NCBI GenBank assembly: GCA_022866585.1
Contig: JALHUP010000339.1
Location: 1-6,623, forward strand
Direction: 5' to 3'
Length of the DNA: 6,623 nucleotides
Origin: Candidatus Zixiibacteriota bacterium
Lineage (GTDB): Bacteria > Zixibacteria > MSB-5A5 > SM1-73
This document shows positions 1 through 5,512 of the stretch, piece by piece. A program made the position numbers and the translations under genes. Numbering within the stretch: the first letter of the stretch is position 1; every line of letters starts with the position of its first letter. The notes beneath the pieces were generated by a model that was not told the DNA's origin, searched no databases, and saw only the letters and a program-made list of their open reading frames with translations.

Positions 1-1
1 C

Positions 2-814
2 ACTTATCTCGTTAACGAAAAAATGCTCTCCGACATAAAAACGGGCAACGTTCAGGCGGATCATCCTTCCAATTTGGGGGCTTTGATTGCCCATGAGCTT
101 ACCAAAGATACCAACATTCCCGCTTTCATCGTCGATCCGGTTTCAGTAGACGAATTTCTGGAAGTAGCGCGAATCTCTGGTCTGCCTGAATTGCCAAGAA
201 GAAGCCTTTCACACGCTTTGAATATTAAAATGGCGGCAAGGAAAGCCGCCTCCGAATTAGGAAAAAAGTATGAGCAGCTGAATTTGATCATCGTCCACCT
301 GGGGTCTGGGATAAGCGTCAGTTCACATCTTAAGGGAAGAATGATAGACGTAAACAATGCCAATGACATGGGTCCATTTTCCCCCCAGAGGACCGGGGCA
401 TTACCGGTTACCGGTTTGGCTAAACTATGTTTTTCTGGAAAATATACATATCCCGAAATGTATGATCTGTTGACCAAAAAGGGAGGGCTTTTGGCTCATC
501 TGGGAACGGACGATGTGGAAGAAGTAGAGAGAAGAATGGATCAAGGTGACCAGAAAGCCAAACTAATCTATGATGCCATGGTCTACCAGATCGCCAAGGA
601 GATCGGAGCGATGGCAACGACTTTGGATGGGAAGGTGGATGCCATAGTTCTCACCGGCGGAATTGCCAATTCTCAAAGATTGGTTAATCTTATCACCAAT
701 AAAGTCAAATTCATCGCCAAAGTTTTGGTCTTCCCAGGTGAAGATGAGATGGAAGCTTTGACCTTAGGTGCCTTAAGAGTTCTTTCAGGTGAAGAAAGCC
801 CTAAAAAATATTAA
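2..814 (+). CDS. buk: Butyrate kinase, C-terminal part (5' end outside window)
   Basis: The reading frame is open from base 2 to a TAA at 812-814 and encodes 270 residues. Butyrate kinases are usually about 355 residues, so roughly 85-90 N-terminal residues, including the first phosphate-binding motif, lie upstream of the window. The internal ATG at 23 is not the true start, because the preceding codons (TYLVNEK) continue the family alignment. Visible acetokinase-family signatures are PRRSLSHALN, the HLGSGISV glycine-rich strand, DVNNAND followed by GPFSPQRTGALP, LCFSGKYT, GGLLAHLGTDD, and the late adenosine-site segment VLTGGIANS. The family converts butyryl phosphate and ADP to butyrate and ATP, the last step of butyrate fermentation, and also acts on branched-chain acyl phosphates. 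A phosphotransbutyrylase or branched-chain oxoacid gene is a common upstream partner but cannot be seen here. An isobutyrate or branched-chain fatty acid kinase is the main alternative. Confidence 0.93.
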   Translation, partial: TYLVNEKMLSDIKTGNVQADHPSNLGALIAHELTKDTNIPAFIVDPVSVDEFLEVARISGLPELPRRSLSHALNIKMAARKAASELGKKYEQLNLIIVHLGSGISVSSHLKGRMIDVNNANDMGPFSPQRTGALPVTGLAKLCFSGKYTYPEMYDLLTKKGGLLAHLGTDDVEEVERRMDQGDQKAKLIYDAMVYQIAKEIGAMATTLDGKVDAIVLTGGIANSQRLVNLITNKVKFIAKVLVFPGEDEMEALTLGALRVLSGEESPKKY

Positions 815-875
815 AGTTCCAGTTTAGGTAACCCACATAACCTTTTCATTCCCATATACTTTTATTTTGACTGGA

Positions 876-911
876 GGTTCTGATGGTTCTGACCGTTCTG
901 ACGGTTCTGAC
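876..911. repeat. 9-bp tandem repeat, four units
   Basis: Four contiguous 9-mers run GGTTCTGAT, GGTTCTGAC, CGTTCTGAC, GGTTCTGAC, so they differ from each other only at the first or last base. The single G-to-C change in unit three creates a small inverted repeat (ACCGT 892-896, ACGGT 901-905, loop TCTG) followed by T-rich DNA. The array starts 61 bp after the butyrate kinase stop codon. It could be a slippage-prone microsatellite or a weak terminator remnant. The sequence does not show which. Confidence 0.85.
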
Positions 912-1026
912 CTTTATTTTACAATTTTTTTTCATCCAATCATATTCTTTCCCTTAAACCTACCCCTCCATGAAAGGGGGAGAAAGGTAGACAAAGGAGC
1001 CGATTTAAAAAATTGACCTTTTGCCC

Positions 1027-1324
1027 TTCCATATATTTCTTCTCCACTAACATGCACCCTTATTAGCATCATCACAAAAGCGATGTGAAAAATGCTTATA
1101 CAAGGGTGGGGAAGCCTTCTCGAGCGCTTCCACATATGTCCTCCAATAACAGGCACCCTATCCGTTTCACCATCAAAGTTCTATTCTTTTTGCGAAGAGA
1201 CATTTCGGCGAATGTAAAGTCGGTCCCTACGCGTCTTCACTAACATGTGCCCCATCCGCATCACCATCAAAGTTCTATTCTTTTTGCAATTCCATTCGGG
1301 CGGACCTCAAGTCCGTCCCTACGC
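1027..1324. repeat. Diverged direct-repeat array, period about 94-99 bp, three copies
   Basis: The clearest pair is a 27-bp block repeated exactly at 1167-1193 and 1261-1287. The similarity extends left to 46 bp (1148-1193 and 1242-1287, 94 bp apart). It extends right to a 32-bp block ending CCCTACGC (1201-1232 and 1293-1324), whose right copy contains an intact REP-like hairpin and whose left copy contains a decayed one. A third, more diverged copy starts near 1027, with AACATGCACCCT at 1049-1060 corresponding to 1148 and 1242. No unit carries a conserved reading frame. This looks like a repeated composite non-coding element or a decayed tandem duplication. Confidence 0.75.
1298..1322 (-). 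repeat. REP-like hairpin, GTAG type
   Basis: On the minus strand the element reads GTAG (1322-1319), one G, and a 7-bp stem, with 1299-1305 pairing with 1311-1317 around loop CTCAA and including one G-T pair. One further G-C pair (1298/1318) can be added. GTAG immediately 5' of a hairpin is the recognition signature of REP elements acted on by RAYT transposases. That assignment is inferred from the pattern, since no transposase gene is present here. A decayed relative with the same GTAG lies at 1201-1230. Confidence 0.65.
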
Positions 1325-1326
1325 TG

Positions 1327-1349
1327 GTCAAGCTGAAGCTTGACACTCC
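1327..1349 (-). repeat. REP-like hairpin, GGAG type
   Basis: On the minus strand GGAG (1349-1346) and T are followed by a perfect 7-bp stem, GTCAAGC pairing with GCTTGAC, with a 4-nt loop (1334-1337). Including the T before GGAG, the 24-nt minus-strand sequence from 1350 to 1327 matches plus-strand 4134-4157 with one mismatch, in the loop, so the two are recent copies of one element. It ends 14 bp past the protease stop codon and has no adjoining T-run, so it is not a standard terminator. Confidence 0.75.
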
Positions 1350-1363
1350 ACATAAATCTGTCT

Positions 1364-2458
1364 CTATTTTATTGGAACGGGAGTGAAGGAGAGGATGAAG
1401 ATAAACATGGCGGTCCAGCCAATGATCTTGCGTTTGAGATCCAAAGGGATTTGATCGTTCAAGGTGGGAGGATGACTAAGCTTAATGATCAATATCAAAA
1501 CCACCCACACCAACCATCCCTCCCACAGAAAGATTCCCAAAGGAATCAGAGCCAAAACGGCGACCAAAGCGATCTTTTTTTGTCTTTTTCCCAGGAGAGC
1601 ATAAATGATATGTCCACCGTCCAGCTGACCAATGGGCAGAAGATTCAGCATGGTGACCAAAATTCCTGCCCACCCGGCAAAGGCAGTAGGGCTCAAAAGG
1701 ACGTCATACCCCTCCGGTATCTTTTTCAGAACAAGAAAAGAGAGGAGTTTAAATATGAGCGAGTCCCCTAAACTAATACCCCCTTGAGGAACCTTTGCCA
1801 CTACTTGTGAATAAGAAAGTCCTAAAATGACTACAATGACTGCTACCACGAATCCAGCTATCGGACCAGCCGCTCCCACATCCAAAAGGTTCTTTCGATT
1901 TTTGAAAGGAGATTTTGATCTTATCACCGCCCCGAAAGTTCCCAAAATTGTGGGTCCGGGAATAAAATAAGGTAAACTGACTTTAATCCCGTTTATCTTC
2001 GATTCTATATAATGCCCGAATTCATGACAAAGCAGGATTGAAAGCAAAGGAACCGCAAAAGACCAACCTTTCAAAATCAGAAAAGGGTCAGAAAGAATGT
2101 TTTTCCCTTCCATCATGGCCCCGGCGGCAAGGGTGGTAAGCACTGTAAGAAGAAAAAGAACCAAGTTTGTCCAAGGAAACGCTTCCTCAGATTTGTATTC
2201 AGGTCTAATTATATGAAGAACGACTTGATTTTCATTCTGGTCGAAGCTTACCGAAAAACCCAAAGATGACAGCCGATCGGTTATGATCTTTTTCCAATCG
2301 GTGTAAGCATTTGAAGAATAAAGGTCAGAATATATTCTACCTTGAATGAAGATCTCCCTTTTGGTATGATAAACAGCACTGATGTCCAAGATGTCTTGAA
2401 GTGCATCTCTTAAGGTTCTGATCTGATTTTCGATTTCAATTTTTATTTGTGGTTTCAT
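1364..2458 (-). CDS. M50-family site-2-type intramembrane zinc metalloprotease
   Basis: This 364-residue polytopic membrane protein has an N-terminal soluble region of about 95 residues and then several hydrophobic segments. The zinc-binding HExxH motif is HEFGH at 145-149. The second M50 motif, NLLPIGQLDGGH at 272-283, supplies the third zinc ligand (Asp280). The conserved FIPGPTILGTFGAVIRSKSP stretch is at 165-184, and the GAAGPIAG turn is at 195-202. Family members cleave transmembrane segments within the bilayer, often to release membrane-tethered regulators. The single-core architecture without a visible PDZ domain resembles the bacterial/EGY-like branch more than RseP. I chose the ATG at 2458 over the TTG at 2491, because the extra 11 residues would be encoded by a REP-like hairpin. 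Neither start has a strong Shine-Dalgarno sequence. The stop is TAG. It is the last gene of the minus-strand cluster. Its substrate is unknown. Confidence 0.92.
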   Translation of the reverse strand: MKPQIKIEIENQIRTLRDALQDILDISAVYHTKREIFIQGRIYSDLYSSNAYTDWKKIITDRLSSLGFSVSFDQNENQVVLHIIRPEYKSEEAFPWTNLVLFLLTVLTTLAAGAMMEGKNILSDPFLILKGWSFAVPLLSILLCHEFGHYIESKINGIKVSLPYFIPGPTILGTFGAVIRSKSPFKNRKNLLDVGAAGPIAGFVVAVIVVILGLSYSQVVAKVPQGGISLGDSLIFKLLSFLVLKKIPEGYDVLLSPTAFAGWAGILVTMLNLLPIGQLDGGHIIYALLGKRQKKIALVAVLALIPLGIFLWEGWLVWVVLILIIKLSHPPTLNDQIPLDLKRKIIGWTAMFIFILSFTPVPIK

Positions 2459-2480
2459 GTTTGATTCTGTCAACGGGAAA

Positions 2481-2528
2481 GGAGTGCGCAAGCTTGCTTG
2501 CGCAGCGGAAGCGAAGCTTCCGCACTCC
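2481..2528. repeat. Inverted pair of REP-like hairpins (BIME-like)
   Basis: GGAGT (2481-2485) opens a perfect 7-bp hairpin (2486-2492 with 2497-2503, loop CTTG). After one A comes a second perfect hairpin (2505-2512 with 2516-2523, loop GAA). ACTCC (2524-2528) closes the pair and is itself GGAGT on the minus strand. The flanks pair with each other, so the 48 nt can fold as a three-way junction with an outer 5-bp stem. The two stems are unrelated in sequence. The element fills most of the 82-bp gap between the TPR-propeller gene and the protease gene and would lie in their shared transcript if they are co-transcribed. Confidence 0.8.
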
Positions 2529-2540
2529 AGACCTAATGAA

Positions 2541-4022
2541 TCACGAAAACGCTTTTAGCATCTCTTCTAATCTTTCAATCAACTTCTCTTTTGATATAGT
2601 CTCCTTCAAGTTTAAGAGATATATCTCAAAATAGCGGTCATCTTGCTCTTTTTGCTTGCCTGCGAACACGATGGAATTGCCATCCGGTGAAAAAGAGGGG
2701 TATCTTTTCTCTCCGCCATCATAAGTTAGCCTGGTCCGATTGGAACCGTCCGAATTTACCGAAAAAAGATCGTCTTGGTCATATTGATTGGAGACGAAGA
2801 CAATCTTTTTCCCGTCTGGGGAAATGGCTGGAAAGAAATTATCGGTTCGACCTCTGGTGAGACAAGTTAGATTTTCACCATCCTCATCCATCAAAAAGAT
2901 TTTTCTGTTTTCATACCCGGCATGAAACAAAATCTTTTTTCCGTCCGGAGCGAAGCTGGGACAATATGGAAGAAGTAATCCTGTTGGTCTGCGGATTATC
3001 TTTTCCTCCCATGATTCTTTGAAAGGAATGTTTTTGCTTTCTTTGGTCTCCAGATTCAAGATAAGAAGCGAGCTTCCTCCTCCGGGATGACCACGCACGA
3101 ATAGAATCCTTTTATCGTCCGGGGAAAAACTTGCCAGGCCATCGTAAGTATCATTATTGGTCAAACGCCTTATTTCACCTGTATCCAAAGTTTTTATGAA
3201 TATATCGCGATTAAGATTGAAGGCGGTATCCTTCTGTTCTGGATTCTGATTTTCCTTTTCGTAAACGATCTTTTTGTCATCGAAAGAGAAGCGGGGGAAT
3301 TGTTCCGAAGAGTCGTCTTTTTCATTGGAAGATAAACTGATCTTGTTTTCGCCATTTGCATCCATTACGAATATTCTGCTTTTTTTCACTTCTCTTTTCT
3401 GTAGCCCATAATCTTCCGAAAAATAGCTGGTGTCGGAGTGGAAGATGATTCTTTTTCCGTCATGGGAGAAGCTGGGAGCATTATCGAAGAAAAGATCGTT
3501 GGTCAATCTTTTTATTTTGTATTTGCCTCCGGTCAAGTCGGCAACGCTGTCAATTAAATTTTGATCCTCAGTGTTATTCAAAACGTAGACAAACTCGGAG
3601 ATGGCTTCCCTTAAACTCACAGAGTCCTTCAGGTCTCCTCTATCCCATTTTATCCGAACTTGTTCAAATCTTATCCTGGTCAAAAGGTCAAAGGCTTTTT
3701 TGTTTTGTGTATCCAAAGCCAAAGCGGTTTCACATTCTTTTCGGGCTAAATGATAAATTTGGGTTTGGTAATAAGTTTGAGCCAAAAGAAAATGAGCTTG
3801 GGGATCGTCTTTGTTTTTTTGAATAGCCAGAAGGAGCGGATAGATAGCGGATTCAGGTTCATTTTTTTTGACGTATTCAGAGGCTATCCTAAGGCATTCC
3901 TCTTTGCTGGTATCAGGTGAAACTTCCTTTGAAAAATGCTGAAGTGCGATTTTTGAAAGGAGTATGCATATAAAAACTACAAGAATTGGAATCAGCACCT
4001 TTAAAAGCTTCTTAGTTTTCAT
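2541..4022 (-). CDS. Membrane-anchored TPR and six-bladed TolB-like (PD40) propeller protein
   Basis: This 493-residue protein starts with a basic MKTKK and a hydrophobic segment (about 6-23), which acts as a signal peptide or anchor. It is followed by a helical TPR-like region (about 40-115: SEYVKKNEPESAIYPLLLAI, then AHFLLAQTYYQ, then ARKECETALALD). A linker leads to six PD40 motifs at about 184, 244, 298, 356, 399 and 443, each of the form (S/A)FSPDGKKIVF, for example AISPDGKKIVFVSN. Six repeats make one complete TolB-type propeller. Such domains bind peptides or proteins in the periplasm or outside the cell. I infer a scaffold or sensing role and see no catalytic motif. The ATG at 4022 is preferred to the in-frame GTG at 4079, because the earlier start adds 19 residues before the basic signal and overlaps a TTGACA motif. 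Neither has a good Shine-Dalgarno sequence. It ends with TGA. It is not tolB itself, since no Pal or TolA neighbours are present and the TPR region is foreign to TolB. Confidence 0.85.
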   Translation of the reverse strand: MKTKKLLKVLIPILVVFICILLSKIALQHFSKEVSPDTSKEECLRIASEYVKKNEPESAIYPLLLAIQKNKDDPQAHFLLAQTYYQTQIYHLARKECETALALDTQNKKAFDLLTRIRFEQVRIKWDRGDLKDSVSLREAISEFVYVLNNTEDQNLIDSVADLTGGKYKIKRLTNDLFFDNAPSFSHDGKRIIFHSDTSYFSEDYGLQKREVKKSRIFVMDANGENKISLSSNEKDDSSEQFPRFSFDDKKIVYEKENQNPEQKDTAFNLNRDIFIKTLDTGEIRRLTNNDTYDGLASFSPDDKRILFVRGHPGGGSSLLILNLETKESKNIPFKESWEEKIIRRPTGLLLPYCPSFAPDGKKILFHAGYENRKIFLMDEDGENLTCLTRGRTDNFFPAISPDGKKIVFVSNQYDQDDLFSVNSDGSNRTRLTYDGGEKRYPSFSPDGNSIVFAGKQKEQDDRYFEIYLLNLKETISKEKLIERLEEMLKAFS

Positions 4023-4064
4023 ACTTTTAATATACGAAAAAAGAGAGATAAGAAAAAAAGAATT

Positions 4065-4070
4065 TGTCAA
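4065..4070 (-). promoter_or_regulatory. TTGACA -35-like hexamer upstream of the TPR-propeller gene
   Basis: On the minus strand CCTTGACAAAT precedes the ATG at 4022, with TTGACA ending 42 nt before it. The same 11-mer occurs upstream of the SIMPL gene. No convincing -10 hexamer lies 16-18 nt downstream, where the sequence is T-rich. TATATT sits at 4034-4029, too close to the start for a normal leader. The -35 match is clear but the promoter as a whole is only suggested. Confidence 0.3.
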
Positions 4071-4114
4071 GGGATTCACTGTCCGTGGATCAAACAGAAA
4101 ACTGTGAAAAAGTT

Positions 4115-4251
4115 AAATCACGAAACATTTCACTGGAGTGTCAAGCTTTAGCTTGACCTGGAATCCATAGAATGCCAAATGCCATTTTAATTCCGTTCGC
4201 CTAAAGGCGAACACTCCAATTTGCGTCCTTCCAGTGCTGTTTCACAGATTT
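4115..4251. repeat. Nested palindrome containing an inverted pair of GGAG-type REP-like hairpins
   Basis: The core is an inverted pair. GGAGT (4135-4139) leads a 7-bp hairpin (4140-4146 with 4151-4157, loop TTTA). On the other strand GGAGT (4217-4213) leads a 7-bp hairpin (4195-4201 with 4206-4212, loop TAAA). GGAAT (4160-4164) and ATTCC (4190-4194) pair between them. Outside the core, three further complementary blocks pair in order: CACTGG 4131-4136 with CCAGTG 4231-4236, GAAACA 4122-4127 with TGTTTC 4238-4243, and AAATC 4115-4119 with GATTT 4247-4251. The element occupies most of the gap between the lipoprotein gene and the TPR-propeller gene. The long outer arms suggest an insertion unit or a structured RNA in the transcript leader. 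Confidence 0.7.
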
Positions 4252-4287
4252 CACATGATTTGAACGGGTGTGGGATCGATTCTCAGA

Positions 4288-5403
4288 TCATCTTGGAATG
4301 TCATTAGAAAGCATAAATCTTAAAATGCGGTTGTTTCCGGTATCGGCAACATATACAATTTTATTGGAATAAGCGATTCCCTTAGGATTCTGGAACTCTT
4401 TTCCTTTTGTCCCTTGACTTCCAAAGAATAAAATCTTAACACCATTTTCAGAAAATTTAAGGACAGAGTTTCTTTCACTGTCGACCACAAATATATTGCC
4501 ATATTCATCAACCACCAGGTCCTCTGCCTGACCCAAAGTGCCCTGCCAATAAATATTGGAGCTATCGGTGCGTGGAATTACCGGAGAGAAATCTTCTCCA
4601 TCAAGTAATTGAACGGAATAATAACTTAAAAACTGGGAAAAGATAAGATTGAACCCGGTTGGGGTTAAATAAGTGAAGATTCCCAGGGGATACGCAGTTT
4701 TTCCCAGTTCATATCCTGTGGGGATGGCAGGTCCCAGATCGTAAAGCGTCGATGGCTCATAGAACAGAAATTTGGTTATTTCACTTCTGGTGAAATCACA
4801 GGCATAGTATTCAGCATGGCCGGAGAAGGGCAAAGGGTTAGGAGCAATTCCTTCATAGTTTGTCACCACTGTATCTACGTAGAAGACAGCTGGAACTATA
4901 ACGGTATCGGTATCTATCACTATCGAATCAGGCGTTACGAATATTGTATCATAGGTCACCACTGTATCTTCAGGGGTAACAATTATGGTATCATAGATGT
5001 CCTCTGCTACATAGATAGGAATGAACTCTTTATCTTGGGTTCCTTTTTTATAGATAGTATTGCCACCGGTTGCCAAAAGCCTGAAGAGCCGATCCTGAGA
5101 TACGCTGGAGGGACGCTTGACTCCATTATACTGATCGATGAAGTTGCCGGCTTGATCCAGTTTGACGATCCGGTCATTGTCCGTATCGGCGATGTAGATA
5201 TATCCATCAAAGCCCACATGAACGTCCTGAGGATGGCTGAAGGGTATACCTCCAGCTGTTGTCCAGACTGGAGCGATGGGAACATAGGTAGTATCCAAAG
5301 TTCCCGCACCCAACTCAGGAAGGTTGGTGGGAAGTTTGATCTTCCGCCCACAGCCAGAGAGAATAATTAGCAAACTCAATATCCAAATGTATTTTCTGCC
5401 CAT
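4288..5403 (-). CDS. NHL-repeat lipoprotein
   Basis: This 371-residue protein has a type II signal peptide: basic MGRK, a hydrophobic core, and the lipobox LSGC with lipidated Cys18. It should therefore be anchored in a membrane facing the periplasm or the outside. NHL-type repeats are visible at about 58-86 (HPQDVHVGFDGYIYIADTDN then DRIVKLDQAGN), 291-321 (AEDLVVDEYGNIFVVDSERN then SVLKFSENG) and 337-365 (FQNPKGIAYSN then IVYVADTGNNRILRF). Only three clear blades are seen, so the propeller is either incomplete or has diverged middle blades. Residues 130-185 are Asp/Thr/Val-rich, with a repeated 14-residue unit, and interrupt the NHL blades. NHL propellers bind proteins, glycans or RNA. The ligand here is unknown and no catalytic residues are evident. 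The ATG at 5403 lacks a Shine-Dalgarno sequence but fits the signal peptide exactly. Its neighbours are also envelope proteins. Confidence 0.82.
   Translation of the reverse strand: MGRKYIWILSLLIILSGCGRKIKLPTNLPELGAGTLDTTYVPIAPVWTTAGGIPFSHPQDVHVGFDGYIYIADTDNDRIVKLDQAGNFIDQYNGVKRPSSVSQDRLFRLLATGGNTIYKKGTQDKEFIPIYVAEDIYDTIIVTPEDTVVTYDTIFVTPDSIVIDTDTVIVPAVFYVDTVVTNYEGIAPNPLPFSGHAEYYACDFTRSEITKFLFYEPSTLYDLGPAIPTGYELGKTAYPLGIFTYLTPTGFNLIFSQFLSYYSVQLLDGEDFSPVIPRTDSSNIYWQGTLGQAEDLVVDEYGNIFVVDSERNSVLKFSENGVKILFFGSQGTKGKEFQNPKGIAYSNKIVYVADTGNNRILRFMLSNDIPR
4928..4996 (-). repeat. Intragenic 42-bp repeat encoding a 14-residue unit
   Basis: Within the NHL lipoprotein gene, 4928-4954 and 4970-4996 are similar 27-bp blocks 42 bp apart. 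They encode YDTIIVTPEDTVVT (138-151, sharing the terminal boundary) and YDTIFVTPDSIVID (151-164). Further degenerate DTV units follow to about residue 181 (DTDTVIV, VDTVVTN). The unit is extended and beta-prone, rich in Asp, Thr and Val, and looks like a spacer grown by in-frame duplication between propeller blades. Confidence 0.7.
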
Positions 5404-5425
5404 GACCGAATAATTAATTTGTCTC

Positions 5426-5481
5426 GTAGCATCGCAACTCCATGTGCGAACTTTACGGCGGAGACAAAACTCCGTCGCTAC
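5426..5481. repeat. Inverted pair of GTAG-type REP-like hairpins
   Basis: GTAGC (5426-5430) and GCTAC (5477-5481) form complementary ends, each presenting GTAG at its 5' side. The right arm is a 7-bp hairpin (5457-5463 with 5470-5476, loop ACAAAA, one G-T pair). The left arm is weaker, with TCGCA 5432-5436 pairing with TGCGA 5445-5449. The layout matches the pair at 2481-2528 but uses the GTAG foot. It sits in the 109-bp gap between the SIMPL gene and the lipoprotein gene. No T-run follows the stem on the minus strand, so it is not a typical intrinsic terminator. Confidence 0.7.
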
Positions 5482-5512
5482 ATTTTTTATAATATGTTAA
5501 GTTGCCAAAATA

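Larger units (their letters stand above)
815..1363. other. Convergent intergenic region, repeat-rich, no gene
   Basis: This 549-bp gap lies between the 3' end of the butyrate kinase gene and the 3' end of the M50 protease gene. I see no credible coding sequence. The open minus-strand frame at 932-1156 runs through diverged repeats and has no family features. The gap holds a 9-bp tandem repeat (876-911), a small C-run/G-run inverted repeat (963-966 with 976-979), a weak hairpin (1110-1115 with 1126-1131), a diverged direct-repeat array (1027-1324) and two REP-like hairpins (1298-1322, 1327-1349). No classical stem plus T-run terminator is clear. The 5-bp stem 892-896/901-905 followed by T-rich sequence to 932 is the best candidate for ending butyrate kinase transcription, and it is weak. 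Confidence 0.75.

Noticed and set aside
932..1156. Minus-strand open frame of 74 codons in the convergent gap
   Set aside because: It runs through diverged non-coding repeats, has no Shine-Dalgarno sequence and no recognisable domain, and the repeat copies do not preserve its frame.
1327..1349. Bidirectional intrinsic terminator between the convergent genes
   Set aside because: The stem is perfect, but no T-run follows on either strand, and the same sequence recurs at 4134-4157 away from any matching gene end. It is better explained as a dispersed repeat.
815..1363. CRISPR array
   Set aside because: The repeats are diverged, only two or three copies exist, and the intervening sequences are themselves related. 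There are no regular unique spacers and no cas genes.
1340..1771. Plus-strand open frame of 143 codons
   Set aside because: It is antisense to the C-terminal part of the M50 protease, whose motifs and membrane segments are unmistakable. The plus-strand translation is a polar, Gln/Asp/Ser-rich sequence with no family features.
2468..2473. TTGACA on the minus strand just upstream of the protease ATG
   Set aside because: It is only 9 nt before the start codon, so a promoter using it would begin inside the gene. Most likely chance.
2459..2491. Upstream TTG start for the M50 protease
   Set aside because: The extra 11 residues would be encoded partly inside a REP-like hairpin, there is no Shine-Dalgarno sequence, and the ATG at 2458 is adjacent to the natural N-terminal sequence.
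4023..4079. GTG start at 4079 for the TPR-propeller protein
   Set aside because: It puts 19 residues before an ideal basic-hydrophobic signal and overlaps a TTGACA promoter-like motif. The ATG at 4022 fits better, though not with certainty.
4816..5370. Plus-strand open frame of 184 codons
   Set aside because: It lies antisense to the NHL lipoprotein gene, and its His/Tyr/Cys-rich repeats are the complement of the Asp/Thr/Val repeats of the real protein.
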